Positions 45,027-56,575 of a stretch of 56,575 bases of DNA are shown here, one piece after another (the first letter of the stretch is position 1; each line of letters begins with the position of its first letter). A model generated the notes under the pieces. That model searched no databases and was not told the origin of the DNA. It saw only the letters and a program-made list of their open reading frames with translations. A program made the translations under genes and the position numbers. The stretch spans positions 523,050 through 579,624 of the forward strand of contig KB445799.1 in assembly GCA_000320605.2 (NCBI GenBank). The letters run 5' to 3'. Source of the stretch: Gelatoporia subvermispora B. Its lineage: Eukaryota > Basidiomycota > Agaricomycetes > Polyporales > Gelatoporiaceae.

Positions 45027-48000
45027 ATGTCTGCTGCAAACGCGTCGCTCACGACTGGCCTCAACCGACCTGGACTCACTCGTTCTACCAGCATGTATTA
45101 CAACGGTATGCCCGCTCCCCCGGTGACGGCGGCGACAGAGTTGGATGGGCAGGTTTCGAAGGAGGCTGTTTTGGAGCTTGCAGACGGTACCGCGTTCCGA
45201 GGCATCAGCTTCGGTGCGGAAGGCAAAAGTGTTGCAGGAGAGTGCGTCTTCCAGACCGGTAAGTAGCTGTGGAAGATCGCGAAAATTCTTTCATTGATCG
45301 TGCGGTCAGGCATGGTCGGGTACACGGAATCTTTTACGGATCCTTCCTACGAGGGTCAGATCCTGGTACTCACCTACCCGCTCATCGGGAACTACGGTGT
45401 TCCTCCACGCCCGCAGACGGGTGACGTGGACGAAATACCTCAAGATTTCGAATCGTCGCGTATCCATGTCGCGGCAGTGGTAGTTGGCTCCTACTCGGAA
45501 GACTTCAGCCACTTTCTTGCGGGCTCCTCGCTGGGTGCGTGGCTCAAGGAGAGCGGCGTCCCTGCACTCTACGGCGTCGACACCCGCGCGCTCACGAAGA
45601 AGATCCGCGAAAAGGGATCTATGCTGGCCCGAATCTTGGCTAAGCGCGCCGATGGTGAGGCGCAGGCATACGGCACGGCACCGGGCTCCGTCCCCGTCTC
45701 CCGTGCTCCCTCTCCTCCCGGCTTCGCGGTCTGGCGCGAGGAGTACATTGAGACGCCCTTCCGTGACCCGAACCAGGAGAACCTCGTCGCGGTGGTCTCA
45801 ACGAAGTCAGCCAAGGTTTTCAAGCCCACCGTTGAACCTCGCATGCACCCGACAGAAAATCGCCCGTTGCGCGTTCTTGCGGTCGACGTTGGGATGAAGT
45901 TCAACCAGATCCGCTGCTTCACTCACCGTGGTGTTGAGCTCAAGGTCGTACCGTGGGATTACGACTACCTCGCCTCGTCCGAAGAGGCGTTTGACGGTCT
46001 GTTCATCTCGAACGGTCCCGGTGATCCTACCATGGTGAAGCCTACCATTGAGCGACTTGCCCGCGCGATGCAGAAGGAGGACCGCCCGGTCTTTGGTATC
46101 TGTCTCGGGCACCAGCTGATGGCGCTCGCTGCGGGCGCTTCAACATCCAAGATGAAGTACGGTAACCGCGGACACAACATTCCCTGCACGGACTCACTCA
46201 GCGGTCGCTGCTACATCACAAGCCAGAACCACGGTTTCCAGGTAGATGTGAGCTCGTTGCCCACAGGGTGGAAAGAGCTGTTCGTCAATGCCAACGACGG
46301 CAGCAACGAAGGTATCTACTGCGTCGACAAACCTTTCTTCTCGGTCCAGTTCCACCCTGAGTCAACTCCTGGTCCGCGCGACACCGAGTTTCTGTTTGAA
46401 GTCTTCATCCAGAACATCATCGACTGCATTAAGACTCGCTCCCTCGTTCCCATCTCGATGCCTGGCGGTACCAAGGAGGAGAACGAGAAGAGGACGCCTC
46501 ACGCGAACGTGCAGAAGGTGCTCATTCTTGGCTCTGGTGGTCTGTCCATCGGTCAGGCCGGCGAATTCGACTACTCTGGCTCTCAGGCTATCAAGGCGCT
46601 CAAGGAAGAGGGCATCTATACCATTCTAGTCAACCCGAACATCGCGACGATCGCCACTTCGCGCGGTCTTGCAGACAAGGTTTACTTCCTCCCCGTTACG
46701 CCGGAGTTCGTGCGTAAGATCATCAAGTACGAAAAGCCTGATGGTATCTACGTTACCTTCGGTGGCCAGACGGCGCTGAACGTCGGTATCAAACTCAAGG
46801 ACGAGTTCGAGAGCCTTGGTGTTAAGGTCCTTGGTACGCCCATTGATACGATTATCACCACCGAGGACCGTCAGCTCTTCGCGACTGCTATGGCGGAGAT
46901 CGGCGAGCGCTGTGCGCAGTCTAAGACTGCAACAACGTTCGATGAAGCTGTTGCCGCAGCTGACCATATTGGATACCCGGTTATTGTTCGTGCTGCTTAC
47001 GCCCTTGGTGGTCTCGGTTCCGGTTTCGCCCAGGATGAGAAGCAACTCCAGGCTCTCTGCAGTAAGGCATTCGCGACGAGTCCCCAAGTCCTGGTCGAGA
47101 AGAGTATGAAGGGCTGGAAGGAGATCGAGTACGAGGTTGTTCGGGACTGCAGGGACAATTGCATCACCGTTTGCAACATGGAGGTGAGTCCGAAACTCGT
47201 CTTCATCGTCATCAACAGCTCACTTCGCTTCAGAATTTCGATCCCCTTGGTATCCACACTGGAGACTCGATTGTCGTAGCGCCCTCTCAGACGTTGTCCG
47301 ACGGTGACTACAACATGTTGCGCACGACGGCGATCAACGTCATCAGGCATCTTGGCGTTGTGGGTGAGTGTAACATCCAGTATGCTCTCAACCCGACCTC
47401 GAAGGAGTACTGCATCATCGAGGTTAGTCCTCTCCGTTTGCGTCGTGGCATGTCATTATCTGACTGAGGTCTGTAGGTCAACGCTCGTCTCTCCCGGTCC
47501 TCCGCGCTTGCATCCAAGGCAACCGGCTACCCCCTTGCGTTTATCGCAGCCAAGCTCGGTCTTAACATCCCCCTGAACGAGATCAAGAATTCGGTGACGA
47601 AGGTGACTAGCGCATGCTTTGAGCCCAGTCTAGACTATGTCGTCGTGAAGATCCCGCGCTGGGACCTCAAGAAGTTCAGTCGTGTCAGCAGGCTACTGAG
47701 CAGCAGCATGAAGAGTGTTGGCGAGGTCATGAGTATCGGCCGTACCTTCCAGGAGACTATACAGAAGGCCATTCGCTCGATCGACGATCAATTCCTTGGC
47801 TTCGCGAAGGTGAAAGGAGTTTTTGACTAAGACTTCGCAGCGCGCTGACGGTGAATTGCATAGAATGATTTCGTGGAGGACATCGATGAAGAATTAATGA
47901 ATCCGACGGACAAGCGTATCTTCGCTATTGCTACTGCCTTCCACCGCGGTTACAGCGTTGAGAAGATCTGGCAGATGACTAACATCGACAAGTGGTTCTT

Positions 48001-51000
48001 GACCAAGTTGCAGTCTATCTACAGGATGGAGGACCACCTTTCGTAAGTCTCCTACCTCACCGGATCTCTACCATGTTTCTAACCCATGGTCCTATAGGCA
48101 ATGTAATATCGGCACCATTAACTCTACCGTTCTGCGACAAGCCAAACAGCTTGGTTTCTCTGACCGTCAACTTGCAACCTGCATGGGATCCACAGAACTC
48201 GCCGTTCGTCGTCTTCGTCAAGAGGTCGGGATCTCGCCCTTCGTCAAGCAGATTGATACTGTCGCGGCAGAGTTCCCTGCGTTCACGAATTACCTCTACA
48301 TGACGTACAACGCCGTCGAGCATGACATCAAGTTCAATGACCGGGGAGTGATGGTGCTTGGTTCTGGTGTCTACCGCATCGGTTCGTCCGTGGAGTTCGA
48401 CTGGTGCGCTGTCCGTGCCATTCGCACTCTGCGCGAGCAGGGTTTGCCCACCGTCATGGTCAACTACAATCCAGAGACAGTCAGTACCGACTACGACGAA
48501 GCAGACCGGCTCTACTTCGAGAACATCTGTCTCGAGACAATCCTGGATATCTACGAGGCAGAGTCTTCTCGCGGTGTCATCTTGTCTATGGGTGGCCAGA
48601 CGCCCAATAACATTGCACTGCCGCTGTACCGCCAGAACGTCAAGATCTACGGTACTTCCCCCGAGATGATCGATACCGCCGAGAACCGCTTCAAGTTCTC
48701 CCGTCTGTTAGACGAGATCGGTGTCGATCAGCCGCAGTGGAAAGAGCTGTCGAGCTTCGACGAGGCTCGCGCCTTCTGCGACAAGGTCGGCTACCCAGTG
48801 CTTGTCCGCCCGTCTTACGTCCTTTCGGGTGCTGCCATGAATGTCGTCTTTAGTCAGGACGATCTCTCGAGCTACCTGTCTCAAGCTACCGCTGTTTCTC
48901 GCGACCATCCTGTCGTCATAACCAAGTATATCGAAGGCGCGAAGGAGATTGAAATGGATGCTGTTGCGCAAGGCGGCAAGATGATCATGCACTACATCTC
49001 TGAGCACGTCGAGAACGCTGGTGTTCACTCCGGTGATGCCACCCTCATCCATCCGCCGCAGGACCTCGACCCCCAGACCGTCCGACAGATCGAGGAGGCT
49101 ACCGCGAAGATTGGCAACGCGCTGAACGTCACCGGTCCCTACAACATCCAGTTCATCGCGAAGAACAACGAGATTAAGGTCATCGAGTGTAACCTTCGCG
49201 CTGCTCGCTCGTTCCCCTTCGTCTCCAAGGTTACAGGCATAGATGCGATTGAGATGGCCACGAAGGTTATGCTCGGCTTGCCTGTCGAGCCATACCCCCA
49301 TGCTGATCTTCCGGCGGACTACGTTGGCGTTAAAGTCCCTCAGTTCAGTTTCAGCCGACTGTCTGGTGCCGACCCCGTTCTTGGTGTTGAGATGGCGTCT
49401 ACCGGAGAGGTCGCATGCTTCGGCAAGGACAAGTTTGAGGCGTACGTGAAGGCTCTCATCTCGACTGGTATTGTTCTCCCAAAGAAGAACATCCTGTTCT
49501 CTATCGGTGGTTACAAGGAGAAGATCGAGATCCTCCCTTCCGTTCAAAAGCTTCACGCTGCCGGATACCACATCTTCGCAACCTCGGGCACTGCCGATTT
49601 CTTCAACGAGCACAACGTGCCTTGCAAGGTGGGGTCTCAGCTGTAGACACTTGTATACGTACTTACAATTCTCTCGCAGTACCTTGAAACGCTCGGAGAG
49701 GACAGCGAACAGAAGTCGGAGTATTCATTGACTCAGCACCTGGCAAACAACCTCATCGATATGTACATCAACTTGCCGTCGAAAAACCACTACCGCCGTC
49801 CTGCCAGCTATGCAAGCAAGGGATACCGTACACGTCGTATGGCGGTTGACTTCGCTGTCCCTCTCATCACGAACGTCAAGGTGGCCAAGCTCTTGTTCGA
49901 GGCACTTGTTAGGCGCTACACATTGGAGGTGTCTCCCCTTGACTTCAAGACGTCTCATGAGACGCATATCTTCCCTGGCCTCGTCAACATCTCGGCATTC
50001 GTTCCCGCGCTCACTATTCCCAACGCGACAGACTTCTCGGAGGCGACGAAGGCTTCTCTCAGTGGCGGCTTCGTCACGTCTTTGGTAATCCCGATCGACG
50101 CGAACGGCAAGGTTACTGACCAGGCAGGTCTTGAGTGTGCTCGTGACAATATCGCTGGGCACGCATTCTGCAATTATGCTCTGAACATCTGTGCGTCTGC
50201 CAGCAATGTCAAGGCTCTGGACGAAGAGCTGGAGACAGAAGTGAAATCCCTCTTCGTCCCCTTCCGTTCGAACGATGTCGACAGTCAAGTTTCTGTCGTT
50301 GCTTCTCACTTCGCCTCGTGGCCCACCGACAAGCCCATCGTCGCTGACGCAAGGGGCGCAGATCTTGCGCCTGTCCTCCTGCTCGCCGGACTTCATAACC
50401 GTAGCCTTCACATCACGAACGTGATGACCAAGGACGACATTCTTCTCATCTCCCTCAGCAAGGCCAAGCAGCTGAAGGTGACCTGTGACGTCTCGGTCTA
50501 CTCACTGTTCTTCACTCGCGAACAATTCCCTGGAGCCACCTGCCTGCCAATCTTGGAGGATCAGAAGGTGTTGTGGCAAAATCTCGATGTGATTGACGCA
50601 TTCTCTGTTGGTACGGTCCCCTACCAGCTTGCACGCGAGCTCGGCAAGGAGGTGTCGCCTTGGTCCGGTGTCGAAGAGACAGTACCACTCCTCCTCACCG
50701 CCGTGGCTGCTGGCCGCCTCACGTTGAACGACATCAGGCTACGACTGCACGACAACCCCATTCGTATCTTCGGCCTGCCCGACCAGACTCACACCAACCT
50801 CGAGATCGTCGTCGGCCGCAAGTCGCAGTTCACCAAGCGCGATGGTTGCTGGTCTCCTCTGGAGGGTACCATCGTAACAGGTGCGGTCCACCGAGTCCTC
50901 GTGCACGGCCAGACGGCGTTCCTGGACGGTGAGATCACCTCTTTGCCCATTGGGAGGGACATCTCGAGCGCGACGATCGCCCACGTCGTCCCGGAGAGGC

Positions 51001-52273
51001 CGCGGGCGAGTTCTGTGTCTGTCCCTCGGCCGGACTTCGGCACTGCTGCTCCGGCCAGCAAGGTCGACGTCACGATCCCCGCGCCTGTGACCACCGCGGT
51101 CGCTCCGGTGCACGGTCCTGCCACCCAGATCTTCACGCACATCGCCCCGCACCCTGCGTTCCACCGCCGGCACATCCTGTCCGTGAAGCAGTTCAACCAC
51201 CGCGACGTGCACGACCTCTTCACGCTCGCGCACGAGATGCAGCTGCAGGTCGAGCGCAACGGCACGCTCGACATCCTCAAGGGCAAGGTCCTCGCGACGA
51301 TGTTCTACGAGCCGTCCACGCGCACGAGCTCCTCGTTCGACGCGGCGATGAAGCGCTGCGGTGGCCAGGTCATCAATGTGAACGCCGACATGTCGTCTGT
51401 CCTCAAGGGCGAGACGCTTCCAGACACGATTAGGACGCTCGGCTGCTACGCGGACGCGATCGTCCTGCGCCATCCCGACGTCGGGAGCGCGCAGCTCGCT
51501 GCCAAGTTCTCCCCGATTCCGATTCTCAACGCTGGCGACGGTATTGGGGAGCATCCCACTCAGGTACGCCGAATCACGCTTTGACTTCTAGGTCGCAGGG
51601 CTCTGACGGTGTGAACAGGCACTGTTGGACGTATACACCATTCGGTCCGAGCTCGGTACCGTCAACGGCCGCACGATCACGCTTTTGGGCGACCTGAAGA
51701 ACGGGCGCACGGTACACAGCCTGGTGACGCTGCTCTGCATGTACAGCGTGCGGCTGAACTTCGTGTCGCCGCCGTCGCTCGCGATGCCCGCGAGCGTCGT
51801 GTCCGCCGCGCGCAAGGCGGGCGTGCCCGTGCGCATCTGCGAGTCGCTTGAGGACGTGCTCGGCGAGACGGACGTGCTGTACGTGACGCGGCTGCAGAAG
51901 GAGCGCTTCACGGATGCGGCGGCGTGGCAGGCGGTCAAGGACGCGTTCCGCATCGACCACGCGCTCCTCTCGCGCGCCAAGGAGGAGATGATCGTCATGC
52001 ACCCGCTGCCCAGGGTCAACGGTGCGTGCACGTGTTTTTCATTCGTCGGAGCGTGTGCTGATGGTTGTCTGGGAACGCACGTCCGTTCCATTCGGTGTTG
52101 CAGAGATCGACCCTGATGTGGACTTTGACTCGCGTCGGGCGGTGTACTTCCGGCAGATGCGCTACGGCCTATTCGTGCGTGTCCTTCGCGGAGTTTCCTC
52201 ATGTGCGCGGCTGAGCTGACCTTGCCCCTTTCCGCAGATTCGCATGGCGCTCCTGGCCAGCGTCCTGGCCTAA
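45027..52273 (+). CDS. URA2: URA2 multifunctional protein: glutamine-dependent CPSase, inactive DHOase-like domain, ATCase
   Basis: Ten exons close in frame to 2,243 aa: 45027-45258, 45310-47183, 47234-47422, 47477-47809, 47864-48042, 48098-49628, 49680-51563, 51619-52021, 52104-52174 and 52238-52273. It performs the first two steps of pyrimidine synthesis, glutamine to carbamoyl phosphate and then carbamoyl-aspartate. The glutaminase domain (about 70-470) has the catalytic Cys342 in [10 protein letters not shown] and QFHPE. Two CPSase halves follow from about 480 ([20 protein letters not shown], and [18 protein letters not shown] near 1020), then a regulatory MGS-like segment ([15 protein letters not shown], near 1410). 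The DHOase-like region (about 1540-1890) reads PGLVNISAF where an active enzyme has the metal-binding HxH, so it is inactive, as in fungi generally. ATCase (about 1937-2243) has [24 protein letters not shown] and HPLPRV. UTP feedback is expected from the family. Confidence 0.97.
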
Positions 52274-54866
52274 AAATTACGCAAGCATAGAGCATCTAAT
52301 ATCGCAATATGGACTAGCCCCGGACATGGCGGAAATAGAGTGCAAATTAGACAGAGGAAGGGAAGCGGAGGAACACATGGCGCGCGGTGGAGCCGTCAAT
52401 TGAAAAGTAGCTAACGTACACAACCAGTAGTACTCAGCGGGGAACCATGTGGAGTCTGTCAAGTAGTTTTAGTCGCTGCCATCTCGCAGTCATCCCAAGA
52501 ATTTGTGTAGCTCTACGATACAACAATGCAATCTAGAATATCACCCTGCTGTTGAGTCACGTCGGAATAAGTATAGCGGGAATGGTTTCGCTCGAGTGTG
52601 GAGAACGTCAGACATTGGGAGAGCCCTGGTGTCAGATGTCGGACTAGTGATGCCTATTGGAGTGATTGAAATGAAACTGCTTGTCCTGGGGTGGTGTTCA
52701 TTGTCGGCTTTCGACTTGCCCGACGGGCGACTCTGGGCCAGCGCCCGGGCGGACAGACCGCGGTCTAGACAACGCAATGGACGTGTCCTAAACGCGGCGG
52801 GCGATCAGCGCCAGTGTGACTTTTGACTTGAACGCGGGCAGGGCTGGCGTCGCGGGGATTCGCAAGACGGGATATTATGAGGGTATGTGTCAAGCAAGGC
52901 GAGCAGCAGCGTCCAGGTTTATGCATCATGCATCATGATTCAGATCCAGCGACTGCATTTATGGATCAAGATTCGAGCAAAGAATGTTCGGGCGTGACAG
53001 CAACAGCAACTTGATCGAGCGTCAGATTCAGGGGGAAATCTGCACGCGCCTAGGGCGAGCGCTGGCCCTCTGCATTTGAACGAATTCAATTTGAGACTCG
53101 GATATTCGCAACGGCGCTGATGAAGACGGATTAGGAAGGTCGGCCACAGACTTTCGCAAAGTTGGATCTTTGGGCGCGTAAGTGTGCTCCATAGAACCTC
53201 ATATGAGCGGTACTGCCTTTGCCGCCCCACCTGCTGAGTGTGACATAGCGTATAAATGAAAGAGGCACGCACCCGTGCAAGGGCGTACGGAGCGCAGGGG
53301 AAGCTAACGAAGGGGGGGGCTAAGCTGTGGAGTACACATCACGAGAGGACGGCATGCGCGGCATGCGCGGCGAAGGCGACCTCCAATCGCACGCTCTCCC
53401 GCGCACCTGCGTGAGATATGCGCGCGAGGGTTCGAATGTTCTTCCCCGGTGTTTGATCTCGCATATTAGTCTGTGCGAGCGCGCCGAGCGCAGCAGCGCG
53501 GGGCGTGTGGCCGCGCGGGGAGAGCTCGGGCCTTGTCTCCCAGCGACGCTTCTTCGTGCGATCGAACGCAGGCGCGGTTTCTGACCTTGGCAAGCGCGGG
53601 ACGGCTGGCATGCGTGTCTGATTCTGACGCATCTGGGATCCTGGATGGGCGCGGCAGCTGCGGGGCTAACAGAGCGGGCAAGGAATATATACGTGCATAT
53701 GAAGGCGTGATTTCGGGGATCCCATCGATTAGGGCTACCAGGGCGGGCCTTCGATTCCTGCCGTTTGCAGACTGCGACCCCGGTGCGGCTCCAGTCTCCG
53801 AGTGAGGTCGGAGAAGTACTTGTGGTGAGCTAGGCGTCCTGAGGGGAGTCTGCTTCCGCAGCAGGTGCCTTGATGCCGCTCCAGATCGACTGATCCCACC
53901 AGGTTGGTCCGAGAGATGGAGATAGCCTCTGGCTCCTGCTGGGAAGTTGGAACCCCCGTCGAGGGCAGCTGGACATTGGCATTGGCAGGAGGAATGGAAG
54001 TGCTACACGTGATATAGGCTTCGTCTGGGAGAGCCAGGAAGGAATTGGGATCTGCTGCTACTCACCCAGGGTCCCGAGCCCGTGCATAACCGCGCGAGCC
54101 GAGCGTTCCATGTTGTCACGGTTCGCCGAGGAATTTGGCGCAGACTTGCCGTTTTCTGGGCAGACAGGCAAGAATCTTGAAACCATCGAGTGGATGCTGT
54201 GACTGCGATTTCATTATGCGTTGTGGTTCTCGAGGAATAGCACGGCGTTGACACGTTCTTCATGAAGGAAAAGGGTATCCTCAGGCACTATTCTTGGTTA
54301 AAATTGAGCGAACGGAGGTTAGAGCTCAAAGACTCAGTGGTCAAAGAAAAGTATATAAAATCGTCGGAGTCTGAAAGCTGGGTAACTAGGAAAGTAACTG
54401 TGTTCACGAAAACGTTCACTCCGCCCAAAGCAATCGTCGGGGTTGATGTTCACCGACCTGTTCTCAACATCTGTCCGTGTCAACGCACACACTTCCCAGC
54501 ACGATCAAGGGACACTCGCAATGCAGAAGGTCTGGTTGGCACTTCCAGCAATGGCCGCCCATTGGTCCCCGAGCATACCTACGTAAACAATTACAATCGT
54601 AACACCCAGTCACAAGCACCCTCGGCAAAGCTCTCGGAAGCTGATGGAGATCGCGATTCATCCTGGTCCTGGGCGACGACGGCCGCTCGAGTTTCTGTCG
54701 TTCGCGAACGCGGAGGCCACCGATTGAACACCGATTCAAAGATGTCGCGCGCGGTGCTATATGAATATCTTGGCCACGCGAACCGCCCTCGCGTCGCCCT
54801 CGCTCGCTTCGCGGCCCTCATCTTATACCCTCGCCCACGCTCAGGCTACGCCCCGTCTGCACCAGC
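52274..54866. other. Long intergenic region before the SLATT gene
   Basis: About 2.6 kb with no recognised gene. TATATAAAA at 54353-54361 is a good TATA-like element about 510 nt ahead of the SLATT ATG. A plus-strand frame (54262-55071) is open across the promoter and into the next gene in another frame and is judged fortuitous. A G-run occurs near 53313. Confidence 0.45.
54353..54361 (+). promoter_or_regulatory. TATA-like element upstream of the SLATT gene
   Basis: TATATAAAA occurs about 510 nt before the ATG. If it drives this gene the 5' leader would be unusually long, so it may serve another transcript. Confidence 0.25.
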
Positions 54867-56362
54867 ATGGAGACCACCCATGACGAGCACGCCCCGCCCG
54901 CACCACGCCCGACGGACGCCGCGCACGAGGACACCACGCCCACGCAGACGCAGACGCAGGCACAGCCACCCCCTGCTCAACCTCAACCTCAGCCCGCGAC
55001 GACGACCCGGATGCCCGCACCAGGGCCCATCAGCATGCCCGCCCCAGGGCCGCACCCTGCGATGTCCGTAGACTCACCGCGCTCCGAGTCCAACACGCCG
55101 CTTGCGACGACCGCGCTGTCGATCACCGTGCCCTCGCCGACGGGGGGCGCAACGCCGTACGCATACGGGAGCACAGCGGGCGCGGGGCCGAGCCAGGGCG
55201 GCACGCCGGAGGACGAGCGTCCGCCGCCCCCGCCCCCGCGCGACGACCGCCCGGCGAGCCAGCTGCTGCAGCCGCCCACGCCCGCGCAGGGCCACCCGCT
55301 GCCGCTCCCGCGGGACGCACACGACCTGCGCGCGCCGCTCGCAAGCAACCTGAGCTTCCACGGCCACGGCGCGCCGCGCGACTCGGGGTACGAGGGCAGC
55401 ACCATCCGCCGCCCCGCGCGCACGCTCAGCCACCACGACGCGCGCAGCTACCAGGACGGCCGGCAGTCGCGGCGCCCGACGAACGGCTCGGTGGGCGTGG
55501 GCGTGGGCGTGGATAACCTCGGCCCGCCGAGTGTCGCCCGCGAGGGCATGGCGTCAAGGCGCTCCGTCGTGGACTGGGTCGTGCCGCATGCGAATGGCGG
55601 GCACGACCCGGGCTATGGCGCGCCGCCCGTGGTGTCCATCAGGATCTGGTGCGTCTCCCGCGAGGTCTGTGTGAGCCAGTCGCTCATCGCATTGATTTTG
55701 CGCAGATGCGCGAAAAGACGGTGGGCGAGCGGCTGGAGCCGACACTGGAACATGCAAAAAGGGAGCTCAAGGATGCGAACGTGAAAGGTGCGGCCAAATT
55801 TTCGATGGCTCAATCAGCCTCTGATTCACTGTTCTCGTTTCGCAGCTCGAGCATCTGGGTGGGCGCTCAACGCGGCCATCGGCGCGCAAGTCCTGCTCGG
55901 AGCTCTGACCACGGGCGTTGCCGCCGCCACCACAGGCCGTCAAGTGCGTTTACTGTCCCTTGCGCTGATCATTTCCCATATTCACCCCATTTGTTTTCAT
56001 GATAGACGTCGATTGCGACGTCTGTCCTGGGCGGCATGTCGACGCTCGCGGCGTCGTATCTCGCGCGGGCGCGCGGGTCCGGCGAGCCCGAGCACAGCGC
56101 GCTGCGCTGCCGCGACCTGGAGAACTTCATCCGCGACCTCGAGGCGTTCATGCTCGACAAGGGCCACCTCGTCGGCTCGGAGTACGACCCGATGATCGAG
56201 CGCTACCGGCGGCGGTTCGAGGAGGTGCTCGGGAACAACTCGACGGGCGTCGGCGACACGGTCGCGGAGAACCAGAAGCCGCCGCGGAGGAGCGGCGAGA
56301 CGCAGATGTCGCATTTGGACGCGAAGACGAGGGAGAAGCTGAGCGAGAAGCACCCGGTGTGA
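54867..56362 (+). CDS. Fungal SLATT-domain (SMODS/SLOG-associating 2-TM effector) membrane protein
   Basis: Four exons (54867-55664, 55706-55787, 55846-55943, 56006-56362) give 444 aa. Residues 1-260 are a disordered Pro/Ser/Gln-rich N-terminus. The C-terminal part has the fungal SLATT pattern: EKTVGERLEPTLEHAKRELK, first TM WALNAAIGAQVLLGALTTGV (about 299-320) with the conserved GALTTG, second TM SIATSVLGGMSTLAASYLA (about 328-347), then ARGSGEPEHSALRCRDLENF, a helical region (FIRDLEAFMLDKGHLVG, RYRRRFEEVLGN) and a basic tail. In bacteria SLATT proteins are predicted pore-forming effectors in nucleotide-signal defence systems; the role of fungal members is unknown. The junction after exon 1 is uncertain: the consensus GTGCGT at 55649 would create a stop, so a 41-nt intron from 55665 is modelled. 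GC is very high. Confidence 0.8.
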
Positions 56363-56575
56363 GCGCGGGCGTGCCTTGCTTCGACCCTTCTGCTCGGTAT
56401 ACCAATGATGAGGTACACCGGGCCTCTCGTAACGTTATGCAGATAGTTTATGGCCTACGATAATGGTTCACGGCTTTTTTTTCACGTCACACGGGCACGA
56501 TTATTTATGATACTTAGACTTGTCGATTCACGCTAGTAGTAGTACGCACCGCAATGGACCACGATCATGCAATCT
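56363..56575. other. 3' flank of the SLATT gene
   Basis: Contains a T-run (about 56475) and no further gene. Confidence 0.5.

Noticed and set aside
48708..49613. 300-codon open frame antisense to URA2
   Set aside because: It is the shadow of strong codon bias in the CPSase exon on the other strand.
50739..51554. 271-codon antisense frame opposite the URA2 DHOase-like/ATCase region
   Set aside because: Again a shadow of GC-rich third positions on the coding strand.
53410..53460. GGTTCGAAT, a tRNA T-loop-like sequence near 53,431
   Set aside because: No matching T-stem, acceptor stem or A/B box spacing around it.
54262..55071. Long plus-strand open frame (about 269 codons) ahead of and overlapping the SLATT start
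   Set aside because: It has no recognisable domain, crosses a TATA-like box and runs into exon 1 of SLATT in another frame, where the GC-rich sequence has few stops. Judged fortuitous.

Overview
This window is nuclear DNA of a filamentous basidiomycete, most likely an agaricomycete. The inference rests on many short GT-AG introns (about 45-75 nt), a fused fungal CPSase-ATCase (URA2) gene, an F-box/LRR protein, and fungal families such as a fungal-type SLATT protein. No species can be named from the sequence alone.

Layout. 1-1.8 kb holds the 3' part of a decayed Ty1/copia retrotransposon with a probable 3' LTR. 2.2-8.4 kb has a FAD-dependent monooxygenase (-), an F-box/LRR protein (+) and a class I SAM methyltransferase (-). 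9.9-18.6 kb is a tandem array of three paralogous CaCA/CAX-like cation/proton exchanger genes (+), and a fourth copy lies at 41.9-44.2 kb. 19.0-21.7 kb holds a long Q/S/P/A-rich protein (-). 25.4-27.5 kb holds an MFS drug-efflux-type transporter (-), with a decayed copy in opposite orientation at 29.4-31.0 kb. 31.7-35.7 kb carries short hydrophobic-protein genes and a tandem series of degenerate copies of one of them. A broken BTB gene lies at 36.1-37.0 kb. Housekeeping genes follow: a J-domain protein (37.3-39.0, +), cytoplasmic tyrosyl-tRNA synthetase (39.1-40.8, -) and URA2 (45.0-52.3, +). The window ends with a SLATT-domain membrane protein (54.9-56.4, +).

How the parts relate. URA2 and TyrRS are conserved core genes with all expected active-site motifs. 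The array of CAX-like genes is the most distinctive content. All four keep the NAVE core of the first cation-binding repeat, but replace the GNAAEH motif of the second repeat with SFA(A/G)DG. Their exon layouts record a duplication order. The monooxygenase, methyltransferase and MFS transporter are of kinds seen in secondary metabolism, but there is no backbone enzyme here, so a cluster is only a weak possibility. No tRNA, rRNA or CRISPR was found. Exon coordinates were worked out by hand from splice sites and reading-frame continuity; most multi-exon models close in frame with the expected family sequence.
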